Shown here: positions 45,026-53,070 of the stretch, piece by piece
Numbering within the stretch: position 1 is the stretch's first letter
Layout of the letters: the number at the start of each line of letters is the position of its first letter
Assembly (NCBI GenBank): GCA_009991955.1
Contig: JAACWS010000020.1
Location: forward strand, 1 to 63,946
DNA length: 63,946 bases
Reading direction: 5' to 3'
Source: Spirochaetales bacterium
GTDB lineage: Bacteria > Spirochaetota > Spirochaetia > DSM-27196 > Salinispiraceae
The notes under the pieces: model-generated
Database searches by the model: none
What the model was told of the DNA's origin: nothing
The model's input: only the letters and a program-made list of their open reading frames with translations
Program-made: the position numbers and the translations under genes

Positions 45026-45358
45026 ATGAAAGAGAAAGACACGGTATACCTGTTTCCGGAAAAGGCAACGGTACAAGAATCAATTGATATCTTGAATAGC
45101 CTCAGTGGGCTAATAAATGCTAAAAATGAGATTATTTTCTCCTTTGAAAAAGTACAATCGATGGATTTGAGTCTTGTGCAACTCGCCTTATCGTTCATGA
45201 AAACCCTTTCTTCCAAGGGAAAAGAACTGCAAATTAAAGAACCTTTGTCGTTGGAGGCACGAGAGGCATTTACCTTAGCCGGGCTTTTGGTAAAAAACGA
45301 AGAGAGTGCCTCCGCCCTCGAAAGAAACCTGAGGACTCTCATCAAGGAGCACTCCTAA
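45026..45358 (+). CDS. STAS-domain protein (anti-anti-sigma-factor-like)
   Basis: A 110-residue single-domain protein with the STAS fold pattern: VYLFPEKATVQESIDILNSL, then IIFSFEKVQSMDLSLVQLALSFMK and a C-terminal helical segment with LTLAGLL-like packing. The serine after MD in MDLSL occupies the position phosphorylated in SpoIIAA-type proteins. It starts after GAGGAAG and shares one base with the cheA start (TAATG), placing it first in the chemosensory operon. A role as a phosphorylatable switch or adaptor is inferred. No partner anti-sigma kinase is nearby except the hybrid kinase at the end of the operon. Confidence 0.75.
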   Translation: MKEKDTVYLFPEKATVQESIDILNSLSGLINAKNEIIFSFEKVQSMDLSLVQLALSFMKTLSSKGKELQIKEPLSLEAREAFTLAGLLVKNEESASALERNLRTLIKEHS

Positions 45359-47478
45359 TGACCGGTTCTAATAACAATATGGATAGATTTAAAGACGCAT
45401 TTCGAGAAGAAGCTCGAGAACTATTGTCTGGGCTCGAAGAATCTCTCTTGGTTTTAGAGAACGATCCAGAGAATCAGGAGGAGATAAGTTCGGTCTTTCG
45501 AGCGATGCATACGATCAAAGGGTCGTCATCGATGTTCGGATTCGATTATATCTCGTCTTTTACCCACGACTTGGAGAATTTATTTGATAGAGTGAGAAAT
45601 GGTGAAGTAAAAGTAAATCAGGGAATAATCTCGGCGATGCTTAGCTGTAAAGATTTTATCGAAGACCTCTTACTGCGGGACTCCCTTGACGAAGAAGGGC
45701 TCTCGGAGAAGAGCACAGAACTCTTAGAGAAGGTCTTTAAGGCGGCAGTAGGGAAGACAAGTAGTCCCCAGCCGGTTGGGGTTCCAAAACAGCCAGAAGT
45801 CATAAAAAAAGCTCCACCGATCCAAGAGGCGTCTTCTAGGGCGAATGAACTTTTGACCTTTCGTATTGAACTAAATCCCCATGAAGATGTGTTCTCGAAT
45901 GGTACTCGGCCCCTTAATCTCATTCGAGAACTGAGGGATTTAGGGGATGTAACGATTCTTCCTTTCGTAGGACAAATTCCTTTGCTTTCGGATATTGAGC
46001 CGGAGAAATCGTACCTTCGATGGACGATCTTTCTTACTACTACTCATTCCCTTGCAGAAGTTCAAGATGTCTTCCTCTTTGTACAAGACACTGCGGATAT
46101 TCGAATCGACGTTATTGATACTCCCACCGATTCCCATGAGCAAGAGTACAAACTTGGTAATATTCTCGTTAAAAAAGGTCTCATCTCCGTTGAGCACGTC
46201 GAGGAGGCAATTACCCGACAAAAGAAGATTGGAGAAATACTCATCGATGAGGGTGTGTCGCCCCAGGAAATTCGTAAGGCCCTTGGAGAACAAGAACACG
46301 TTCGAAAAACCCGAGAAAAAATAAGCAGCGAGACCGGGGCGAACACTATTCGGGTAGCAAGTGATAAACTCGATTCTCTGGTTGATCTTGTAGGTGAGTT
46401 AGTCACGTTACAGGCTCGATTGACCCAGAATATTTACACTGAGGATTCTGCGGGACTGCAGGGAGTTAGCGAGCAACTTGAACGTTTGACTTCAGAATTG
46501 AGAGATAGCACCATGAGCATCCGCATGTTACCGATAGGTACAACTTTCAATCGATTTAAACGACTCGTGCGAGATCTTAGTCAGGAGTTAGGCAAAGAAA
46601 TTGAGTTCCGTACCGAGGGGGGAGAAACCGAGGTAGACAAGACAGTTATTGAGAGACTTAACGATCCTCTCGTCCATCTTATACGGAATAGTATTGATCA
46701 TGGGATTGAGCGACCGGAATTGCGAAAGCAACAAAAAAAGGATGGCCAAGGGGTTTTGACTCTCCGAGCTGAGCATGTTGGTGCGAGTGTACAAATCATC
46801 GTTGAAGACGATGGAAAAGGGTTGGATAGTAAGACTCTCTACGATTTGGGTGTGCAACGGGGCCTGGTCGTGCCCGGCGCGGAATTGTCCGATCAAGAAA
46901 TCTTTATGCTTATAACTGCGCCGGGATTCTCGACTGCTGCGGAGGTAACTCATGTCTCCGGTCGTGGGGTTGGAATGGATGTAGTTCGACGGGAAATAGA
47001 ATCCCTTGGTGGATCTCTGCGAATACAAAGCGAGAAGGGGAAGGGAAGCCGAATGATTCTGGAGATTCCTTTGACCCTGGCAATTATCGAAGGATTACTC
47101 GTAGAAACCGGAAAAGAAAATTTTGTCTTTCCCCTTTCGACGGTAGAAGAATGTATTGAGTATCGTAAAATGGACGGAAAAGCTTCGATGATGGAACATC
47201 GGGGGGATGTCCTGCCCTTGTGTGACCTTCGAAAAGTATTAGAAATACCGAACTCAGGAACCGCGGAGCAGCAGGTGGTAGTGGTACATACCAACGAGGG
47301 CCCCACGGGTATCATTGTAGATTCGGTAATTGGTGGACACCAAACGGTGGTGAAGAACTTGGGAAAACTCTATCGGGACGCAGAAGGGATTTCTGGTGCG
47401 ACTATTCTGGGGGATGGAAGCATCGCCCTCATCCTCGAAGTGAATCAACTAGTAAAGGTCGCGGTTCAAAATAACTGA
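45358..47478 (+). CDS. cheA: chemotaxis-type histidine kinase CheA with an MshEN-like insert
   Basis: A 706-residue cytoplasmic kinase. P1/Hpt carries H51 in MHTIKGSS, and a P2-like region lies at about 163-255. A segment at 265-312 follows, then P3 dimerisation (about 328-395). The P4 ATPase has N444 (RNSIDH), EDDGKGLD and GRGVGMDVV. The P5 CheW-like domain occupies about 570-700. The 265-312 segment (KLGNILVKKGLI..., closing at Q288, then a second KIGEIL...Q312 copy) fits the two-part MshEN motif that binds cyclic di-GMP in type II secretion and pilus ATPases. All kinase motifs are intact. The start shares one base with the STAS stop. Confidence 0.93.
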   Translation: MTGSNNNMDRFKDAFREEARELLSGLEESLLVLENDPENQEEISSVFRAMHTIKGSSSMFGFDYISSFTHDLENLFDRVRNGEVKVNQGIISAMLSCKDFIEDLLLRDSLDEEGLSEKSTELLEKVFKAAVGKTSSPQPVGVPKQPEVIKKAPPIQEASSRANELLTFRIELNPHEDVFSNGTRPLNLIRELRDLGDVTILPFVGQIPLLSDIEPEKSYLRWTIFLTTTHSLAEVQDVFLFVQDTADIRIDVIDTPTDSHEQEYKLGNILVKKGLISVEHVEEAITRQKKIGEILIDEGVSPQEIRKALGEQEHVRKTREKISSETGANTIRVASDKLDSLVDLVGELVTLQARLTQNIYTEDSAGLQGVSEQLERLTSELRDSTMSIRMLPIGTTFNRFKRLVRDLSQELGKEIEFRTEGGETEVDKTVIERLNDPLVHLIRNSIDHGIERPELRKQQKKDGQGVLTLRAEHVGASVQIIVEDDGKGLDSKTLYDLGVQRGLVVPGAELSDQEIFMLITAPGFSTAAEVTHVSGRGVGMDVVRREIESLGGSLRIQSEKGKGSRMILEIPLTLAIIEGLLVETGKENFVFPLSTVEECIEYRKMDGKASMMEHRGDVLPLCDLRKVLEIPNSGTAEQQVVVVHTNEGPTGIIVDSVIGGHQTVVKNLGKLYRDAEGISGATILGDGSIALILEVNQLVKVAVQNN

Positions 47479-47496
47479 CCGATAGAAGGGGAGAAG

Positions 47497-48585
47497 ATGG
47501 AAAAGATAAGGGTACTCATCGTTGATGATTCGGCGGTGGTACGAGAAACTCTTAAGGAAATACTTGAATCCGACCCGAAAATTTTGGTGATTGGAACCGC
47601 TTCCGACCCGCTTGTGGCCGCCAAAAAACTCGAGACCGAAATTCCGGATGTCATAACTCTCGATATTGAAATGCCTAGGCTCGACGGAATATCGTTCCTA
47701 AAGGCCCTCATGAGTCAGCATCCGCTTCCGGTAGTCATTTGTTCCTCACAAGCCGAAAACGGAAGTAACAACGCCTTGAGGGCTCTCGAGTATGGTGCAG
47801 TGGATATTATTGAAAAGCCAAAGGTGGGGACAAAAATCTTTCTAGAAGAATCCAAGACAAGGATTATCGACACGGTAAAAGCGGCAGCAACCGCTAGTGT
47901 TGCAAAAATTGATCCAGCGAAAGCGGAAAAAATTTGGTCTACAGCGAAACCGAAGTTAACTGCAGATGTTATGCTCGCAAAACCAAAAAAGTATGGGGCT
48001 ATTGAGACAACAGAAAAGATTGCGGTCGTAGGAGCTTCTACCGGTGGAACCGAAGCCCTAAGGGAGTTCTTGCAGGCAATGCCTGTCGATGCCCCTGGAA
48101 TTGTAATCGTCCAACATATGCCAGAAAAATTTACCGCCGCCTTTGCCCAGAGGTTAGACTCAATTTGTACTATCAACGTAAAAGAAGCCGAAACAAACGA
48201 CCCGGTTTTAAGGGGACAGGCCCTCATTGCACCGGGCAATAAACATTGTTTACTCAAACGACAAGGGGCGCGATATTTTGTTGACATCAAAGATGGCCCT
48301 CTGGTGAGTCGTCACAGACCTTCGGTTGATGTACTCTTTCGCTCCGCTGCCCACTATGCGGGAGAAAACTGTGTAGGTGTTATTATGACTGGCATGGGGG
48401 ATGATGGAGCGAGGGGAATGGAAGAGCTGAAAGAAGCGGGAGCCATAACCATAGCTCAGGATGAGGCGACGTGTATTGTTTTTGGAATGCCAAAAGAGGC
48501 CATCAAACGAAATGCCGTTGATCAAGTGCTTCCGCTCCATAAAATTACAGATGCGGTTCTAAAAACTATTCAAGGAATGAGGTAG
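47497..48585 (+). CDS. cheB: chemotaxis response regulator protein-glutamate methylesterase CheB
   Basis: Receptor methylesterase/deamidase of 362 residues. The receiver domain has D10, D11 and phospho-acceptor D56. A linker of about 60 residues with alanine/lysine-rich sequence (113-172) is longer than usual. The catalytic domain has S181 (GASTGG), H207 (VQHMP) and an aspartate in MGDDGARG. No cheR or receptor gene lies in this cluster, so its substrate receptors must be encoded elsewhere. It follows cheA by 18 bases. Confidence 0.95.
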   Translation: MEKIRVLIVDDSAVVRETLKEILESDPKILVIGTASDPLVAAKKLETEIPDVITLDIEMPRLDGISFLKALMSQHPLPVVICSSQAENGSNNALRALEYGAVDIIEKPKVGTKIFLEESKTRIIDTVKAAATASVAKIDPAKAEKIWSTAKPKLTADVMLAKPKKYGAIETTEKIAVVGASTGGTEALREFLQAMPVDAPGIVIVQHMPEKFTAAFAQRLDSICTINVKEAETNDPVLRGQALIAPGNKHCLLKRQGARYFVDIKDGPLVSRHRPSVDVLFRSAAHYAGENCVGVIMTGMGDDGARGMEELKEAGAITIAQDEATCIVFGMPKEAIKRNAVDQVLPLHKITDAVLKTIQGMR

Positions 48586-48589
48586 AAGT

Positions 48590-49054
48590 GTGAACGAAGA
48601 CGAAGCCCAAAATCTCTATTTGACCTTTGAGCTCGGGAAGGAACATTTCGCAGTAAAGATTAGCAGTGTTCGCGAAGTTCTAGAATACGAGAGTTTCACC
48701 CGTGTACCACGCATGCCTCGAGATATGAAGGGTATAATTAATATACGTGGTGCAGTTATTCCAGTAATTAATGTTGCCCTTCGAATCGGCCTGTTGGAAT
48801 CGGAAAAGACCAAAGATTCTCGTATAGTACTCCTGGATCTCAACTACGAAGGTGAATCGTTAGTAATCGGGATGCTATCCGACAAGGTAAATGAGGTTAT
48901 TGATATACAGCCGAATGAGATTGAGCCTCCGCCAACTCTTGGAAATCGTGTAAAGGAAGGCTTTGTCGAAGGTGTTGGGAAAAAAGGAGAGAAATTTATT
49001 TTAATCTTGAACATTGAAAAATTGTTCTTTTCTGCCCGGCAGGAGAGAGAGTGA
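48590..49054 (+). CDS. cheW: chemotaxis adaptor CheW
   Basis: A 154-residue coupling protein linking receptors to CheA. The family core (YLTFELGKEHFAVKISSVREVLEY), FTRVPRMPRDMKGIINIRGAVIPVINV and the ILNIEKLF end are present. The start is GTG with GAGG upstream, 4 bases after cheB. Its stop overlaps the GTG of the following kinase gene by 4 bases (GTGA). Confidence 0.95.
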   Translation: MNEDEAQNLYLTFELGKEHFAVKISSVREVLEYESFTRVPRMPRDMKGIINIRGAVIPVINVALRIGLLESEKTKDSRIVLLDLNYEGESLVIGMLSDKVNEVIDIQPNEIEPPPTLGNRVKEGFVEGVGKKGEKFILILNIEKLFFSARQERE

Positions 49055-50799
49055 GTCCTAAGAAAAGCAATTCCGAGGAAACATCCGCATTACTCAAACG
49101 CATTCTTGCAGTCCCCTTTTTGTCAAACCTTACCCACGAACTTAGAACTCCCCTTAACTCGATAGTTGGTATGACAAAGTTATCCCTTGAGGTGTGTGCT
49201 CAACCGGAACTTCACGAATATCTTTCAATTTTGGATGAGTCTGTGGACCAACTTGCTGGTTTGATGAACCTTCTCATAGAATATTTTAACATAAGTACAA
49301 ACTCTGTAATTTTCCATCCCCGGGATGTTGTCCTCGAAGACTTTATTCTTGATTCCTTAAAACATCTTTTTGTCGTTGCTGAGGCAAAAAAATTGGTCGT
49401 GTCGGTGTATTTTCACCCCGATCTTCCCCGGAGTTTTTACGTTGATCCCGATCGTCTAAGACTCATAGTAGAACAGCTGGTCGACAATGGGATTAAGTTC
49501 ACTTCGACTGGCTCAATTTTCTTGAGGTTTAGTTATAATCATCAGACTTCGGTATTGGAGTTTTCGGTTATCGACGAGGGTATCGGCATTGAAGAACAGG
49601 ACCTGTCTAGAATATTTGGGGCCTTTGAGCAGGAAGTTGGAGACTATAATCGTCATTTTGGTGGGGCGGGTCTTGGCCTCACAATTGCGAATTTTTTGTC
49701 AAAATCTATGGGTGGATCTTTAGAAGTCACGAGCAAGAAAAACCAAGGAACCCGGGTAGACGTTTGCCTGCCTTTACCAATACGTGACGGTCAGATAGTA
49801 GCTGATGAGTTAAAAACTGTCGAACACACCCGTTGGATAGTTGTCAGTCGTTCTGTGGTTTTTCACGAGTATTTTCGTAATTTTGTCGGCGATTTGGGGT
49901 TGCCTTTTCGCTACATCGATGGTAGAGAACTTTCCCAATACGGAACTCCCGAGTCTACGGTCGTTTTCCTCGACTTCTCTTTGCCCATATCTGAAGAGCT
50001 AAAGAGTTTTGTCTGTGATCGGAAAGGACTTGCGATTCGGGTTACGGGATTTTCTACTCCAAGGCATATAGATAGCCTGGGAGCAGAAATTCCTTTAGTA
50101 CCCGGACCACTTACCCCAAAAAAGGTAGGAATGGTCCTGACCCAAAAAACTCATCCCCGGTTGAGTCCTCCTATTTTACCGAAAAATGAGCTCAATGGAG
50201 CGAAGATCTTGGTAATCGAAGACGATGCTATAAATTTACTAACAGTGGTTCGCTTACTCGAAAAAAAAGGAGCCCTGGTATACCAGGCTGGGCATGTTTT
50301 GAGGGGTCTTGAGTTGCTAACGGAACATCATCCCGATTTGGCCCTGGTGGATATTGGCCTTCCTACCATAAGTGGTTTTGAGTTTGTACGGGCGGTGCGA
50401 CAAGGTGATGCCCGGGGAATACCTACGACCTTTCCTGTGTTGGCTCTTACTGCCTATTCGTCTCAGGAAGACCACGCCCGGATGAAAAAAGCTGGGTTTA
50501 GGGATATCCTGGTCAAACCGTACCATCCCGAAAAGTTGGCCGAAACCATCGCGAAGGTTCTGGAAAATATGGAACTTGTTCCTCCAGCGGAGCAGGGACG
50601 AAAAATTCAGCTTCTCAACCTACTCGATACCATGGACTTTCATGGTCTAGAAAAACAGGTTAATGAAGAGATTAGGTCATTTTTGGATAATGCTGAGAGA
50701 AGAAATGAATGGTTTAAACTTCTTTTGGTGGCCAGAAGAGAAGATCCAGTCGGAATACGGGAGATCGTAGAAAAAATGGAAAGAGAGGGTTACCTATGA
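49051..50799 (+). CDS. soluble hybrid histidine kinase with receiver domain
   Basis: A 582-residue kinase with no transmembrane segment and no PAS or other sensor domain. HisKA lies near the N-terminus with H29 (THELRTPLN). HATPase_c has DNGIKFT, DEGIGIEEQDLSRIF and GGAGLGLTIA motifs. A region at about 255-370 looks like a degenerate receiver (VVFLDFSLP but no clear acidic pocket). A complete receiver follows from about 384, with E/D pocket IEDD and phospho-acceptor near D434 (VDIGLP), plus a helical tail to the end. The start is GTG, overlapping cheW. Its location suggests that it takes input from the CheA complex, which is inference. Confidence 0.88.
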   Translation: MSPKKSNSEETSALLKRILAVPFLSNLTHELRTPLNSIVGMTKLSLEVCAQPELHEYLSILDESVDQLAGLMNLLIEYFNISTNSVIFHPRDVVLEDFILDSLKHLFVVAEAKKLVVSVYFHPDLPRSFYVDPDRLRLIVEQLVDNGIKFTSTGSIFLRFSYNHQTSVLEFSVIDEGIGIEEQDLSRIFGAFEQEVGDYNRHFGGAGLGLTIANFLSKSMGGSLEVTSKKNQGTRVDVCLPLPIRDGQIVADELKTVEHTRWIVVSRSVVFHEYFRNFVGDLGLPFRYIDGRELSQYGTPESTVVFLDFSLPISEELKSFVCDRKGLAIRVTGFSTPRHIDSLGAEIPLVPGPLTPKKVGMVLTQKTHPRLSPPILPKNELNGAKILVIEDDAINLLTVVRLLEKKGALVYQAGHVLRGLELLTEHHPDLALVDIGLPTISGFEFVRAVRQGDARGIPTTFPVLALTAYSSQEDHARMKKAGFRDILVKPYHPEKLAETIAKVLENMELVPPAEQGRKIQLLNLLDTMDFHGLEKQVNEEIRSFLDNAERRNEWFKLLLVARREDPVGIREIVEKMEREGYL

Positions 50800-51197
50800 A
50801 ATTTCTCATCGCAGAGGACGATTTTGCGAGTCGAAAACTGCTTCAAGCCTACCTTAAGCGAGCCCACCTTACAGAAGTCGACTTGGTGATTGACGGCCAG
50901 GAAGCGATTCAGGCCTTTGAACTTGCCTGGGCGGAAGAGCAACCCTATGATGTTATTTTCCTCGATATTATGATGCCCAATATCGATGGCCAAGAGGCCT
51001 TAACGACAATTCGTACTCGAGAAAGAGAATTGGGGGTAAAACCCGCAGATGAGGCAAAAATAATCATGGTTACCGCTCTGGGAGACCCGACAAACGTAAT
51101 TCGGGCATTCAATAAAGGTGGTGCCACTGGGTACCTTGTAAAACCTATCGAGCCCGATACTCTTATGCAGGAGATGAAAAAATACTCGATAATCTAA
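50796..51197 (+). CDS. CheY-like single-domain response regulator
   Basis: A 133-residue receiver with acidic pocket residues in LIAEDD, phospho-acceptor D57 (FLDIMMPNIDG), the switch Thr in IMVTALGD and Lys in YLVKPIEP. It overlaps the hybrid kinase by ATGA and ends the chemosensory operon. It may be the output of the hybrid kinase, CheA, or both. Without a distinctive FliM-binding face visible by eye, flagellar control cannot be claimed. Confidence 0.9.
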   Translation: MKFLIAEDDFASRKLLQAYLKRAHLTEVDLVIDGQEAIQAFELAWAEEQPYDVIFLDIMMPNIDGQEALTTIRTRERELGVKPADEAKIIMVTALGDPTNVIRAFNKGGATGYLVKPIEPDTLMQEMKKYSII

Positions 51198-51234
51198 ATC
51201 CGGCGAAGGTCCCATTTGGGTGTCGATGTACAAT

Positions 51235-51262
51235 TTGGCTCCAATTTGATATTGTGAGCCAA
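51235..51262 (+). promoter_or_regulatory. hairpin abutting the lepA start codon
   Basis: TTGGCTCCAAT (51235-51245) pairs with ATTG-T-GAGCCAA (51251-51262) as an 11-bp stem with one bulged T and a five-base loop. The last paired base is the A of the ATG, and no Shine-Dalgarno sequence is visible. If folded, it would restrict access to the lepA start, suggesting translational control. Confidence 0.5.
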
Positions 51263-53070
51263 TGACAGATCAAAACCGGATTAGAAACTTTTGTATTATT
51301 GCCCATATAGATCACGGTAAATCGACTCTCGCCGATAGGTTCATCCAGAAGGCCCATCTCGTTTCTGATCGGGATTTCAAGAATCAAATATTAGATTCAA
51401 TGGATATCGAACGGGAGCGAGGAATAACAATTAAGAGTCAGGCAGTGACCCTCCCTTATTTCGATGAAGATGGAACTGAGTATCAGCTCAACTTGGTCGA
51501 CACCCCCGGTCACGTCGATTTTACCTATGAGGTAAGTCGAGCTATTTCTTCGTGCGAAGGTGCGCTTCTTTTAATCGACGCGACCCAGGGAGTCGAGGCC
51601 CAGACACTGAGTAACCTGTACCTCGCCTTTGACCACGGTCTTGAAATAATTCCCGTAATTAATAAAATCGACCTCGCTGCCGCGGATATACCCGCAGCAT
51701 TAGCACAAATTGATAAGGATCTTGGTCTCGATCCCGACGATTCGGTTCAAGTATCGGCGAAGATGGGTATCGGTATCGATGAACTCCTTACCCAAATTGT
51801 CCGAAAGATCCCAGCCCCAAAGGGTGACCCTATCGCTCCCCTAAAGGCTCTTGTTTTTGATAGCCATTTTGACCCCTTTCGAGGTGTGGTAGTTCACGTG
51901 CGGGTGTTTGAAGGGTCGATGAAGATGGGACAGTCCATCGCGTTCTTTTTTAACGAATCGGTGTACGATATTGAAGAAATAGGTAGATTTCGAGTTGGAT
52001 ACGAAAAGACCAAAGGACTCAACGCCGGTGAGGTAGGGTATTTTTTGGCAGGTATTCGGACTCTTTCGGACATAAGGGTTGGTGACACAGTCACGGACGC
52101 CAAGAATCGGGCTACAATCGCCCTTCCTGGCTTCAAGGAAGTAAAGCCCGTCGTGTACTCTTCTATTTATCCTGTTGACTCGAATGATTACGAGGAGCTA
52201 ACTCGGAGTCTAGATAAACTTAAGTTGAATGACGCTTCACTTATCTACGAAAAAGATTCTTCGGCCGCTCTCGGGTTTGGTTTTAAGTGTGGATTTCTTG
52301 GACTCTTACACCTGGAAGTCGTACAGGAGAGGCTCGAGCGGGAATTTAATCTTTCTATCGTTCTAACGGCTCCCTCGGTTCGTTATAGGGTGATTTTACA
52401 AGATGGGACTGAGAAGTGGGTGGAAAGCCCACAAGAACTACCGGATCCTACACGAATTGAACAAACCTTCGAACCCTACATTCGGGCTTCGATTATTACA
52501 CCGACCGATTACCTTGGAAACCTCATGAACCTCTGTGTTGAAAAACGAGGTTTGCAAACTGAAATGCACTACATAAACGAGAAGAGAGTCGAAATTTCTT
52601 ATGAAATGCCCTTGGCCGAAGTCCTCTTTGATTTTTACGATCGACTAAAGTCCCTGAGTAGGGGATATGCATCCTTCGACTACGAGATTCTTGACTACCG
52701 CATTACCCAAGTGGTTAAGCTTGATATCCTCTTGAATGGTAAGGTAGTCGATGCTCTTTCGCAATTAGTCTTTAAAGATCAGGCCCCCTATCGAGCGAGA
52801 ATTATCTGTAAAAAACTTCTCGATGAGATTCCAAGACATCAGTTTAAAATCCCAATTCAGGGTTCCATTGGTAGTACTATCGTTGCCCGGGAAACTATTG
52901 CGGCTCTGCGAAAAGACGTGACCGCAAAATGTTACGGTGGAGATATAAGTCGAAAAAGAAAACTCCTGGAGAAACAAAAGGAAGGAAAGAAACGAATGAA
53001 GATGGTTGGAAACGTAGAACTACCCCAATCCGCATTTCTTTCAGTACTCAAAACTGGAGATGACTCTTAG
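51262..53070 (+). CDS. lepA: elongation factor 4 (LepA)
   Basis: Ribosome-binding GTPase involved in translation quality or initiation. The 602 residues include G1 AHIDHGKST, switch II DTPGHVDF and NKIDL. The LepA-specific C-terminal domain (CYGGDISRKRKLLEKQKEGKKRMK) is present, so it is not EF-G or BipA. A strong hairpin precedes and includes the first base of the start codon. The stop codon overlaps the stop of the convergent DUF115 gene. Confidence 0.96.
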   Translation: MTDQNRIRNFCIIAHIDHGKSTLADRFIQKAHLVSDRDFKNQILDSMDIERERGITIKSQAVTLPYFDEDGTEYQLNLVDTPGHVDFTYEVSRAISSCEGALLLIDATQGVEAQTLSNLYLAFDHGLEIIPVINKIDLAAADIPAALAQIDKDLGLDPDDSVQVSAKMGIGIDELLTQIVRKIPAPKGDPIAPLKALVFDSHFDPFRGVVVHVRVFEGSMKMGQSIAFFFNESVYDIEEIGRFRVGYEKTKGLNAGEVGYFLAGIRTLSDIRVGDTVTDAKNRATIALPGFKEVKPVVYSSIYPVDSNDYEELTRSLDKLKLNDASLIYEKDSSAALGFGFKCGFLGLLHLEVVQERLEREFNLSIVLTAPSVRYRVILQDGTEKWVESPQELPDPTRIEQTFEPYIRASIITPTDYLGNLMNLCVEKRGLQTEMHYINEKRVEISYEMPLAEVLFDFYDRLKSLSRGYASFDYEILDYRITQVVKLDILLNGKVVDALSQLVFKDQAPYRARIICKKLLDEIPRHQFKIPIQGSIGSTIVARETIAALRKDVTAKCYGGDISRKRKLLEKQKEGKKRMKMVGNVELPQSAFLSVLKTGDDS

